Source: an uncultured Prevotella sp.
GTDB taxonomy: Bacteria; Bacteroidota; Bacteroidia; Bacteroidales; Bacteroidaceae
Length of the DNA stretch: 10,099 nucleotides
NCBI GenBank assembly: GCA_947072805.1
Contig: CAMTJK010000120.1
Coordinates: 1-10,099 of the forward strand
Direction of reading: 5' to 3'
Position numbers and translations under genes: made by a program. The notes beneath the pieces were generated by a model. It was not told where the DNA came from. It did not search any database and was given only the letters and a program-made list of their open reading frames with translations. Of the stretch, positions 1 through 6,785 are shown piece by piece (position 1 is the first letter of the stretch; every line of letters starts with the position of its first letter).

Positions 1-375
1 GTATTATATCGCAAAACGCGTAACTCACTGACTATCAGCACTCCCTATTTGAGATGAAAAACGCTCATTTTCGCGTCGTAGGTTACAAATCGAGGTTTGG
101 GTGCCGATTAACACACGTTAAAGTAAACATTTTTCATAAAAGTAAATAAATGTTATACGTATCAAATCGCAGTGTATCCTGTAGGGTTATATGCAGTACT
201 TCCTGATAAATTACAACGACTGTGAAATCGCAGCTTTACCAGCCGGCATCGCGCTTATGAGCGATTTGCATTTGGTCTGATTTTGCATGGAAAGCGAAAA
301 TATCATCGGAAAAATTTGGTCGATTGAAAATAAAGCATTACCTTTGCACACGCTTTCCGAAACAAAGGTTAGCTT
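1..375. other. AT-rich non-coding stretch left of tRNA-Lys
   Basis: No convincing gene is visible here. A short open stretch in frame 3 runs from about 24 to a TAA at 147-149 (it includes the peptide MKNAHFRVVGYK from an ATG near 54), but it lacks a promoter and family resemblance, so it may be a gene remnant or part of an interspersed repeat. The word AAATCGC occurs at 164-170 and 225-231, and its reverse complement GCGATTT at 261-267, giving a weak 7-bp inverted repeat with a loop of about 29 bases. The last 60 bases hold the tRNA promoter. The stretch is clearly richer in A and T than the genes further right. Confidence 0.6.
315..346 (+). promoter_or_regulatory. Bacteroidetes-type promoter for tRNA-Lys
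   Basis: TTTG at 315-318 and TACCTTTG at 339-346 are separated by 20 bases. This matches the -33 TTTG and -7 TAnnTTTG pattern known for the primary sigma factor of Bacteroides and relatives. Transcription would start near 352-356, about 20 bases before the mature tRNA 5' end, which suits a short leader removed by RNase P. Confidence 0.65.
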
Positions 376-448
376 GATCCGTTAGCTCAGCAGGTAGAGC
401 ACAACACTTTTAATGTTGGGGTCTTGGGTTCGAGCCCCAAACGGATCA
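376..448 (+). tRNA. trnK: tRNA-Lys (anticodon UUU)
   Basis: A full 73-base cloverleaf can be drawn. The acceptor stem GATCCGT (376-382) pairs with ACGGATC (441-447) over seven pairs, and A448 is the discriminator base. The D-arm stem is GCTC/GAGC, the anticodon stem CAACA (402-406) pairs with TGTTG (414-418), and the loop CTTTTAA places anticodon TTT at 409-411. The T-arm is TTGGG, loop TTCGAGC, CCCAA (424-440). UUU reads both lysine codons AAA and AAG. The 3' CCA is not encoded, so it must be added by CCA-adding enzyme. The gene has its own promoter and terminator and stands alone. Confidence 0.97.
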
Positions 449-473
449 CACAAAATGGTTACTTTAATACAAT

Positions 474-506
474 AAAAAAGGATTTCTTCGGAAATCCTTT
501 TTTTTT
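474..506 (+). terminator. Intrinsic terminator of the tRNA-Lys gene
   Basis: A perfect hairpin has arms 474-486 and 491-503 around a TTCG tetraloop (487-490) closed by C-G, an exceptionally stable loop. An A-run leads in and an unbroken T-run (498-506) forms the 3' arm end and the U-tract. It sits 25 bases after the tRNA 3' end. The A-run makes it potentially active in both directions. Confidence 0.92.
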
Positions 507-703
507 GATAAGAGAAATCAGGAAAGACGCAAATAACATTCCTGAATTAACTCTCGATGAAATTAATGCAGAAATGGCACACCCATCACCTTTGAGGCAC
601 AGAACGAAGCCTGCCGCACCTGATAAGTAATCGTGTAACATGAATAAAAAAAAAGTCTGTCTTCTTGCGCAAGACAAGAAAAGAAGACGACAAAACAAGT
701 ATT

Positions 704-724
704 TTATCGGGTAATTATCGGGTA
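704..724. repeat. Tandem 10-bp direct repeat TTATCGGGTA
   Basis: TTATCGGGTA occurs at 704-713 and again at 715-724, giving an 11-bp period, close to one helical turn. It lies about 180 bp upstream of the efflux operon start. A binding site for a regulator is possible, but nothing else supports it. Confidence 0.5.
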
Positions 725-794
725 GTTTCGTCATTTATGCAGAAAAAGCTCTATCAGTACGTTGTATTTCCCAACAAAATACGTAATAAATATA

Positions 795-815
795 TATCTT
801 TGCATAAGATAAGCT
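795..815 (+). promoter_or_regulatory. Upstream copy of a dyad element overlapping a -7 core
   Basis: The dyad TATCTT (795-800), five bases, AAGATA (806-811) contains TATCTTTG (795-802), which fits the Bacteroidetes -7 consensus TAnnTTTG. The dyad is followed by AGCT. The 21-base element differs from the copy at 861-881 at only two positions, both in the dyad spacer. No good TTTG at the right upstream distance is visible, so promoter activity is doubtful. An operator role is the alternative. Confidence 0.45.
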
Positions 816-860
816 GCATTCGGGAAATTGAAAACAAGTTTTCTTTCCGCTCATTTGCAT

Positions 861-881
861 TATCTTTGTAAAAGATAAGCT
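861..881 (+). promoter_or_regulatory. Probable promoter -7 core and operator-like dyad of the efflux operon
   Basis: TATCTTTG (861-868) matches the Bacteroidetes -7 core and lies 38 bases before the ATG at 907, giving a plausible short leader. It forms the left half of the dyad TATCTT (861-866), five bases, AAGATA (872-877), followed by AGCT as in the upstream copy. A T-rich run at about 839-845 could serve as a weak -33 element with about 18 bases of spacing. A protein bound to this dyad would cover the promoter, so repression is the likely mode. TetR-family repressors commonly control pumps of this kind, but none is encoded in the window. Confidence 0.55.
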
Positions 882-906
882 TAAGAACGAACACCAAGAC
901 AACGCG

Positions 907-2175
907 ATGATAAAGATTCTAACCATGATGCTTGCCTGCCTGATGCCATTCGCCGCCACGGCTGAAAGCATAGAGGAATGTCAGCAACTGGCTGCCGACA
1001 ACTATCCGCTCGTAAAGCGATACAGTCTGATAAAGCAGACGGAAAGGCTGACACTAAGCAACATTGCCAAAGACTGGCTGCCTAAGATTGAGGCCTACGC
1101 ACAGGGCAGCTACCAAAGTGCCGTGCCCGAACTGCCCGAACTGCTGAAGAGCATACTCGCCTCGCAAGGACAGGACGCCAAGGGCATAAGCGCACTGCAG
1201 TATCGTGCCGGCATAAACATACAGCAGACTCTTTACGACGGCGGTGCTGCAAGCGCTGAAAGAGCCGTGGAGAGAAGCCGTAGCAATGCCGACGTGACGA
1301 GAAATGCCGTAGACATATACGCCCTGCGGCAGAGAGTAAACGAGATATACTTCGGATGGCTGCTCGCCGAGGAGCATCTGAGGCTCAACGGAGAGAAGAT
1401 AAGGCTGCTGAAGTCGAGTGCCGACAAACTTGCCGCCCTATATAATAAAGGTGTGGCAATGGGTTGCGATGTGGATGCGGTGAATGCCGAACTCGCCTCC
1501 GCACGCCAGCAGACACTGGAAATAACCGCCACACGCGACTGTCTGCAGAAAACGCTGTCGCTGCTCTGCGGCAAGGAGGTGACATCTGTAACCAAACCCT
1601 CCGCCGAGACACCGGCAGGGAAAGGCATACGACCGGAACTGCAGCTGTTTGACAGTCAGTTGTCTCTCAATGCCGCCCGCGAGAAAGCTCTCAACGCCGC
1701 CCTGCGACCGCGAATAGGCTTGTTTGCACAAGGATACTACGGATATATGGGTTACGATATGTTTCGCGACATGTTCGAACGCACACCCTCGCTGAACGCT
1801 CTCGCCGGAGCGAAAATAACATGGAACATATCTTCTTTACAGACCAACAGGAACGACCGCAGAAAACTACAGGCACAGCGTGACGACATAGAGGTGGCGA
1901 GGGAGACGTTCCTGTTCAACCAAAGGATGGAGGAGACGCAGGAACAGAAAAACATAGACCTGAAGAGGAAGCTGATGGCTGAAGACGACGAGATTGTGGC
2001 TCTGCGGAAGCGGATAAGAATGGCTGCCGAGGCAAAACTCGCCGGCGGAATCATAGACACCGACAACCTCATTCAGGAGATAAGCCGCGAGAACAGGGCT
2101 GCCATAAACAGGTCTCTGCACGAAGTGGAATATCTGAAGGCCCTCTACGAACTGCGGCGCATAGAGGGCGAATGA
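907..2175 (+). CDS. TolC-family outer membrane efflux channel
   Basis: The 422-residue product is the outer membrane exit duct of the exporter encoded by the next four genes. A signal peptide is clear (MIKILTMMLACLMPFAATA, cleavage before Glu20). Two long helical halves follow, as in the OEP family. The first carries the family motif around residues 97-113 (QQTLYDGG at the end of the strand pair) and the second has the matching strand near 299-307 (GAKITWNIS), where the usual FDGG is replaced by SSLQTN. Heptad-like, charged helices fill the rest. Length is normal for the family. The ATG at 907 is chosen because it gives the signal peptide directly; no Shine-Dalgarno is seen, as usual in Bacteroidetes. 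It is first in the operon, with 80 bases before the adaptor gene. Confidence 0.95.
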   Translation: MIKILTMMLACLMPFAATAESIEECQQLAADNYPLVKRYSLIKQTERLTLSNIAKDWLPKIEAYAQGSYQSAVPELPELLKSILASQGQDAKGISALQYRAGINIQQTLYDGGAASAERAVERSRSNADVTRNAVDIYALRQRVNEIYFGWLLAEEHLRLNGEKIRLLKSSADKLAALYNKGVAMGCDVDAVNAELASARQQTLEITATRDCLQKTLSLLCGKEVTSVTKPSAETPAGKGIRPELQLFDSQLSLNAAREKALNAALRPRIGLFAQGYYGYMGYDMFRDMFERTPSLNALAGAKITWNISSLQTNRNDRRKLQAQRDDIEVARETFLFNQRMEETQEQKNIDLKRKLMAEDDEIVALRKRIRMAAEAKLAGGIIDTDNLIQEISRENRAAINRSLHEVEYLKALYELRRIEGE

Positions 2176-2207
2176 CTGCCGGAGCATATCCACGGGAACG
2201 CCACCAC

Positions 2208-2229
2208 TATATATAATATAATGTATATA
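2208..2229. repeat. AT-only inverted tract between channel and adaptor genes
   Basis: TATATA at 2208-2213 and again at 2224-2229 flank ten bases that are A or T except for one G. This pure AT block sits inside GC-richer DNA, 27 bases before the adaptor start. It could be an untranslated leader kept free of structure or a weak internal promoter. No TAnnTTTG core is present. Confidence 0.35.
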
Positions 2230-2255
2230 ACAACAGAAAACCTATCGTTTGATAT

Positions 2256-3137
2256 ATGAAACACCATTGTTTATTGTTCGCCATGACACTGCTTACGACA
2301 GCCTGCGGCAGCGGCGACAACGCATACGACGCGTCGGGAGTATTTGAGGCGACGGAAGTTACAGTGAGCGCAAGGACGCAAGGCGAGATAATGTATCTCG
2401 AAGCCGACGAGGGCAGCAGTGTAAGGCAGGGCGATACCCTCGGACGCATGGACGACACGCAACTGAAGTTGCAGAAGGAGCAGCTGGAACAGACACGGCT
2501 GGCTGCCGAATCGCACAAGGTGGATGTGGAGGCGCAGATAGCAGCACTGTGCCAGCAGGCAGCCAACCTGCGGCGGGAGAAGGCACGATACGAAGATTTG
2601 CTGGCTGCCGGAGCCGCTTCGCAGAAGCAGGTGGACGACATTGCATACCAGATAAGCGTGATTGAAAAACAGGCAGCAGCCATACGCGACCAGCTCGCCT
2701 CATCGAACGAGTCGTTTGCCGGACAGAGCAAGTCGGTAGTGGCGCAGATAAACCAGGTAAGCGAGAAAATAAGCGATGCCACCATACTCTCGCCCATCGA
2801 CGGCACTGTTCTGCAACGCTACTGCGAGACCGGCGAGTATGCCATGCCGGGCACACCGCTCTTCAAGATTGCCGACATGAGCGACATGACACTGCGCGCC
2901 TACATCACCGCCGGTCAGTACGAGACGCTGAAGACAGGACAGAAGGTATCGGTATATATCGACGGCAGGGAGAAACCGTACGAAGGAACGGTGACATGGA
3001 TTGCCACGCGGGCAGAATTCACGCCTAAGACCATAAAGACAAAGGACGAGCGTGCCAACCTTGTGTATGCCGTGAAGATAAAGGTGGCCAACGACGGCAT
3101 GATAAAGATAGGGATGTACGGAGACATAAGGCTATGA
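2256..3137 (+). CDS. HlyD/YbhG-type periplasmic adaptor, probable lipoprotein
   Basis: This 293-residue membrane fusion protein should bridge the inner membrane ABC-2 permeases to the TolC channel. The N-terminus is hydrophobic and ends in LLTTAC, so Cys17 is a likely lipidation site, although Thr at -3 is unusual. Residues about 28-67 form the first lipoyl half (VTVSARTQGEI, then GSSVRQGDTLGRMDD). Residues about 69-170 form a coiled-coil hairpin rich in Gln, Glu and Ala. Residues about 175-213 form the second lipoyl half (SPIDGTVLQRYCETGEYAMPG), and a beta-barrel follows, with the EFTPKTIKTKDER segment typical of YbhG/YhiI relatives. The stop overlaps the next start by ATGA, so the ATPase gene is translationally coupled. 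The family and the gene order support the assignment strongly; the cargo is unknown. Confidence 0.95.
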   Translation: MKHHCLLFAMTLLTTACGSGDNAYDASGVFEATEVTVSARTQGEIMYLEADEGSSVRQGDTLGRMDDTQLKLQKEQLEQTRLAAESHKVDVEAQIAALCQQAANLRREKARYEDLLAAGAASQKQVDDIAYQISVIEKQAAAIRDQLASSNESFAGQSKSVVAQINQVSEKISDATILSPIDGTVLQRYCETGEYAMPGTPLFKIADMSDMTLRAYITAGQYETLKTGQKVSVYIDGREKPYEGTVTWIATRAEFTPKTIKTKDERANLVYAVKIKVANDGMIKIGMYGDIRL

Positions 3138-4579
3138 GCATTATAGTCAGCACGGAAGACCTGCGCAAGACCTACAACAAGGGTAGCGTAAAGGCACTCG
3201 ACGGTGTGACACTAAACATCGGCGAGGGCGAGTTTTTCGGCATCATCGGTCCCGACGGCGCTGGCAAGACCACACTCTACCGCCTGCTTGCCACACTGCT
3301 GAAGCCCGACGGCGGCAGGGCTACGGTGAACGGCATGGACATCGTGGACGACTACAGGCGCATAAGGCAGGACATAGGTTACATGCCGGGCAGATTCTCA
3401 TTATACAAAGACCTTACGGTGGAAGAGAACCTGCGCTTTTTTGCCACCACCTTCGGCACCACACCCGAAGCCAACCGCCATCTCATCGACGACATTTACA
3501 TGCAGATAGAACCCTTCAAAGACCGCAAGGCAGGCAAACTGTCGGGCGGCATGAAGCAGAAGCTGGCTCTTTGCTGCACGCTCATACACGCACCACGCAT
3601 CATCTTTCTCGACGAGCCCACCACCGGCATTGACGTGGTGTCGCGCAAGGAACTGTTTGGCATGCTTACCAAGCTGAACAGGCAATATGGCATTACCATC
3701 ATTGTGAGCACACCCTACCGCGACGAGGTGATGGCATGCTCAAGAATAGCACTGCTCGAGAACGGCAGGATAACGGCTACCGGACACCCCGGCGAGGTGA
3801 TGCCGAAGGAAACAGAAATAATACGCAGCAGCATGCCGCACGACAACGGCTTTGTCATAGAGGCGGAAGGACTTACAAAGCAGTTCGGCAACTTCATTGC
3901 CACCGACCATATTACCTTTAAGGTGCGCAGGGGCGAGATTTTCGGCTTCCTCGGAGCCAACGGCGCCGGCAAGACCACAGCCATGAAGATGCTCTGCGGA
4001 CTTAGCCGACCCTCCGACGGGCGTGCAAGCGTTGCCGGCTACGACTGTGCCACGCAATACGAGGAGGTGAAAAAGCACATCGGATACATGAGCCAGAACT
4101 TCGCCCTGTACGAAGATCTCACCGTCTACGAGAACATGACACTCTACGGAGGCATATACGGCATGGCGAAAGACGACATACGACACCGCGCCGACGAACT
4201 GCTCGACGAGCTTGGGGCTGCCGCCATACGCCACACCATGGTAAAGGCGCTGCCACTCGGATGGAAGCAGAAGCTGGCCTTCGCCGTAAGCATATTCCAT
4301 AACCCCGACATAGTGTTTCTCGATGAGCCTACGGGCGGCGTGGATGCCGACACGCGCAAGCAGTTCTGGCAGATGATTTACCGCACGGCGGCACGCGGAA
4401 TGACTGTCTTCGTCACCACGCACTACATGGACGAGGCGGAATACTGCAACCGCATATCTATAATGGTGGACGGAAAGATTGAGGCGCTCGACACTCCCGA
4501 CGAACTCAAACGCAAATACGGTGTGGGCACGATGTACGACGTATTCCTTTATCTGGCACGACAAGCAAAACGCACATGA
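3134..4579 (+). CDS. YbhF-type double ATP-binding protein of an ABC-2 exporter
   Basis: This 481-residue cytoplasmic protein carries two ABC ATPase domains in one chain and should power the two permeases encoded next. Domain 1 (about 1-220) has Walker A GPDGAGKTT (39-47), signature LSGGM (136-140), Walker B ending FLDEP (158-162) and a D-loop. Its Q-loop position is Gly86 (YMPGRF) and its switch His is Pro194 (STPYRDE). Domain 2 (about 241-481) has Walker A GANGAGKTT (274-282), Q-loop Gln321, a weak signature LPLGWKQ (373-379), FLDEP (395-399) and switch His430 (TTHYMDEAEY). E. coli YbhF shows the same overall plan, including the weak second signature, but is about 100 residues longer, mainly in the linker. 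The start overlaps the adaptor stop, and its stop overlaps the next start, both by four bases. Confidence 0.97.
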   Translation: MSIIVSTEDLRKTYNKGSVKALDGVTLNIGEGEFFGIIGPDGAGKTTLYRLLATLLKPDGGRATVNGMDIVDDYRRIRQDIGYMPGRFSLYKDLTVEENLRFFATTFGTTPEANRHLIDDIYMQIEPFKDRKAGKLSGGMKQKLALCCTLIHAPRIIFLDEPTTGIDVVSRKELFGMLTKLNRQYGITIIVSTPYRDEVMACSRIALLENGRITATGHPGEVMPKETEIIRSSMPHDNGFVIEAEGLTKQFGNFIATDHITFKVRRGEIFGFLGANGAGKTTAMKMLCGLSRPSDGRASVAGYDCATQYEEVKKHIGYMSQNFALYEDLTVYENMTLYGGIYGMAKDDIRHRADELLDELGAAAIRHTMVKALPLGWKQKLAFAVSIFHNPDIVFLDEPTGGVDADTRKQFWQMIYRTAARGMTVFVTTHYMDEAEYCNRISIMVDGKIEALDTPDELKRKYGVGTMYDVFLYLARQAKRT

Positions 4580-5601
4580 AACAGTTCGCTTCATTCATAC
4601 ACAAGGAGTTCCTGCACATATTCCGCGATTCGCGCACGATGCTCATACTGCTGGTCATGCCGCTCGTGCTTATCTGTCTGTTCGGCTTTGCCATCTCTAC
4701 CGAGGTGAAAGACACGCGGGTATGCTTCATCGACCAGTCCGACACGCAGCAAAGCCGCGCCCTGCACGAACGCATAGACGCCAACACCTACTTCACCGTT
4801 ACTGCCAACCGCGACGATGCCGACGTGACCCTTATCATCGACAAGGACAATAACGTGCAACTGCTCATTGACGGCAGCGAACCAAACCAGGCACAGACAC
4901 GCATGGGCTACCTCATGCAGCTGATGAGCGGCACGGAAATGGAGGGCAACGTGAGCGTAAGGATGCTGTTCAACCCGCAGATGAAGTCGGAATACAACTT
5001 TGTGCCGGGCATCATAGGCATGATAATACTGCTCATCTGCGCCATGATGACGAGCATAAGCATAGTGCGCGAAAAGGAAAACGGCACCATGGAGATACTG
5101 CTCGCCTCGCCACTCAATCCGTTTGTCATCATATTGAGCAAGCTCATTCCCTATTTCATTGTTTCTTGCGTAAACATTGCAAGCGTTCTGCTGCTCAGCA
5201 AGTACGCTTTCGGTCTGCCCATAGGCGAAGTGGGCGTGGGCTGGACGTCGATACTCTCGTTCTTCGCCCTTTCCATGGTCTACATTCTTGTCGCCCTGGC
5301 TTTAGGACTGCTCATCTCCTGCCTGGTGGGCAGCCAGCTCGCCGCCATGCTGCTGTCATTGCTGCTCATAGTGCCCACCATGTACCTTAGCGGACTTGCC
5401 TTTCCTATAGAGAGCATGCCGGAAGTGTTCCAAAGGGTATCGCTCATAGTACCTGCGCGGTGGTTCATGAACGCCGTGCGGCGCATACTAATACAGGGAG
5501 TGGAGTTTGCCGACGTGGCAAAGGAGTTCGGCATACTCTGCCTGCAGGCAACGGTGCTCATCGCCCTGAGTGTGAAACTGTTCAAGACGCGATTGGAATG
5601 A
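4576..5601 (+). CDS. ABC-2 permease, YbhS-like
   Basis: This 341-residue inner membrane subunit should form half of the transmembrane path. It opens with the amphipathic FIHKEFLHIFRDSRT segment typical of the family. TM1 is about residues 21-41. A periplasmic domain of about 100 residues follows (FIDQSD near its start, LIDGSEPN in the middle), then TM2 at about 143-163 and the cytoplasmic coupling segment REKENGTMEIL (165-175). Four further helices lie at about 185-208, 222-245, 250-275 and 313-334, with the LSGLAFPIESMP and VPARWFM motifs. The periplasmic domain appears some 30 residues shorter than in relatives I recall, with the usual P-x-x-F segment missing before the DGS motif. The ATG overlaps the ATPase stop, so coupling is expected. 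Confidence 0.96.
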   Translation: MKQFASFIHKEFLHIFRDSRTMLILLVMPLVLICLFGFAISTEVKDTRVCFIDQSDTQQSRALHERIDANTYFTVTANRDDADVTLIIDKDNNVQLLIDGSEPNQAQTRMGYLMQLMSGTEMEGNVSVRMLFNPQMKSEYNFVPGIIGMIILLICAMMTSISIVREKENGTMEILLASPLNPFVIILSKLIPYFIVSCVNIASVLLLSKYAFGLPIGEVGVGWTSILSFFALSMVYILVALALGLLISCLVGSQLAAMLLSLLLIVPTMYLSGLAFPIESMPEVFQRVSLIVPARWFMNAVRRILIQGVEFADVAKEFGILCLQATVLIALSVKLFKTRLE

Positions 5602-5639
5602 CAGCAGCGCCACTGACATAACAACGGAAAAGACATATC

Positions 5640-6734
5640 ATGGTATTGCCCTATCTCATAGAAAAAGAGTTCAAGCAGATGCTGCGCAACCGCCTGTTGC
5701 CCGTCATCTTCATCATTCTGCCCGTGGCATTGGTCAATGTCATTCCCCGCCTTGCCACACAGGAGGTGAAAGGCATACGCCTCGTAGTAGTGGACAACGA
5801 CCACAGCACCTCCACCATGCGCCTCATCAACCGCCTGGACGCCTCTGCCTATCTTGAACTCGCCGGATGTGCAGCCACCTACGGCGAAGCCATGAAGGCC
5901 ATAGACGGCGACAAGGCTGACGTGGTGGTGGAATTTCCGCGCGGATACGAGAAAGCAGTTGTCACAAAGCACGGCAATGCCTGCGTGCGTGTAGATGCCA
6001 ACGCCGTAAACGGCATGAAAGGGGCTATGGCAGGAATGTATGTCTCGCAGATAATAAACGCAGGCGATGGCGACAGCGACGTGCCGACAGCTGCCGACGG
6101 CGTATCGGTGAGATATCTGCACAACGACAATCTCGACTATAAGCTATACATGACTCCCGTTGTCTTTGCCATAATGCTCATTCTCATCGTGGGCTTCCTG
6201 CCTGCACTTAACATAGTGGGCGAAAAGGAGAAGGGAACAATCGAACAGATAAACGTGACGCCCATCGGCAAACTCGACTTCATACTCTCGAAACTAATAC
6301 CCTACATCGTCGTGGGACTGGTAATGACGCTCGAAGGGGTTGTTGCCGCACGGCTCATACATGGCATAGCTCCGACAGGGAGCGTCGTTTCGGTCTTCGT
6401 CTTTGCCGTCTTTTTCTGCATGCTTGTGGCGAGCCTCGGCGTGATAGTGAGCAACTACTCCTCCACCCTGCAGCAAGCCGCGCTCACAATGTTCTTCTTC
6501 CTCGTCATCTTCATCCTCATGTCAGGATTGCTCACCCCCATCCGCAGCATGCCGGAATGGGCACAGCTGCTCACCAGGCTCAATCCCATGCGCTATATCA
6601 TCAACGCCTTCCGCGACATATACCTGAAAGGCGACAGCGCAAGACTGCTACTGCCTCAGTTTCTGCCGCTCGCAGCATATACCGCCGCCACATGGACGTG
6701 GGCAATAGCAAGCTACCGCAAAAACACACTGTAA
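5640..6734 (+). CDS. ABC-2 permease, YbhR-like
   Basis: This 364-residue protein is the second permease of the exporter. It opens with YLIEKEFKQMLRNR, then TM1 at about 19-38. A periplasmic domain of about 130 residues (VVVDNDHSTSTMRLI; VVVEFPRGYEKAV) is followed by TM2 at about 171-193. The coupling segment GEKEKGTIEQINVTPI (194-209) is the family hallmark. Four more helices follow, with SGLLTPIRSMPEWAQ and LNPMRYIINAFRDIYLKG near the C-terminus. Unlike its partner it keeps the full periplasmic domain. It starts 38 bases after the previous stop, with an A-rich leader and no Shine-Dalgarno. Two different permeases plus one double ATPase would give a complete heteromeric transporter. Confidence 0.96.
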   Translation: MVLPYLIEKEFKQMLRNRLLPVIFIILPVALVNVIPRLATQEVKGIRLVVVDNDHSTSTMRLINRLDASAYLELAGCAATYGEAMKAIDGDKADVVVEFPRGYEKAVVTKHGNACVRVDANAVNGMKGAMAGMYVSQIINAGDGDSDVPTAADGVSVRYLHNDNLDYKLYMTPVVFAIMLILIVGFLPALNIVGEKEKGTIEQINVTPIGKLDFILSKLIPYIVVGLVMTLEGVVAARLIHGIAPTGSVVSVFVFAVFFCMLVASLGVIVSNYSSTLQQAALTMFFFLVIFILMSGLLTPIRSMPEWAQLLTRLNPMRYIINAFRDIYLKGDSARLLLPQFLPLAAYTAATWTWAIASYRKNTL

Positions 6735-6785
6735 AACGGAACTAAGCATATACATTATAATAACTACAAAACAAATCATTACAAC

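Larger units (their letters stand above)
507..906. other. Non-coding spacer between tRNA-Lys and the efflux operon
   Basis: This 400-base AT-rich stretch holds no gene I can support. It contains a short open stretch ending at 630 whose peptide includes ELTLDEINAEMAH, possibly a remnant of a small gene. A 10-bp tandem word TTATCGGGTA occurs at 704-713 and 715-724. The two dyad/promoter elements listed separately (795-815, 861-881) lie at the right end. No copy of the tRNA 3' end is found here, so there is no sign of an element integrated at this tRNA. Confidence 0.6.

Noticed and set aside
225..267. AAATCGC/GCGATTT inverted repeat as an ncRNA or operator
   Set aside because: Only seven pairs with a 29-base loop and no promoter or terminator of its own; within chance for AT-rich DNA.
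505..630. Small plus-strand reading frame (possible TTG start) encoding a peptide with ELTLDEINAEMAH
   Set aside because: It begins inside the tRNA terminator's T-run, has no ATG except late, no promoter and no leader. The peptide vaguely recalls small Bacteroidetes antitoxin-like proteins, but about 41 residues without partner are too little to call.
646..688. Hairpin (GTCTTCTT 659-666 with AAGAAGAC 681-688) next to an A-run, which on the minus strand would look like a terminator
   Set aside because: The loop is long, four bases separate the stem from the T-run, and there is no minus-strand gene to the right that would need it.
665..871. Short plus-strand reading frame in the spacer before the channel gene
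   Set aside because: It needs a TTG start, runs across both promoter-like dyads, and its low-complexity, Lys/Ser-rich product resembles no known protein.
376..906. Genomic island or prophage integrated at the tRNA-Lys gene
   Set aside because: No integrase, no second copy of the tRNA 3' end, and an ordinary terminator directly after the tRNA.
735..971. Minus-strand frame covering the promoter region and the start of the channel gene
   Set aside because: It overlaps the signal-peptide coding part of a clear gene and the promoter; the translation looks like a shadow.
3740..4594. Long minus-strand open frame (284 codons) inside the ATPase gene
   Set aside because: It is antisense to conserved ABC domains and its Val/His-rich product has no family features. 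Long antisense frames are common in codon-biased GC-richer genes.
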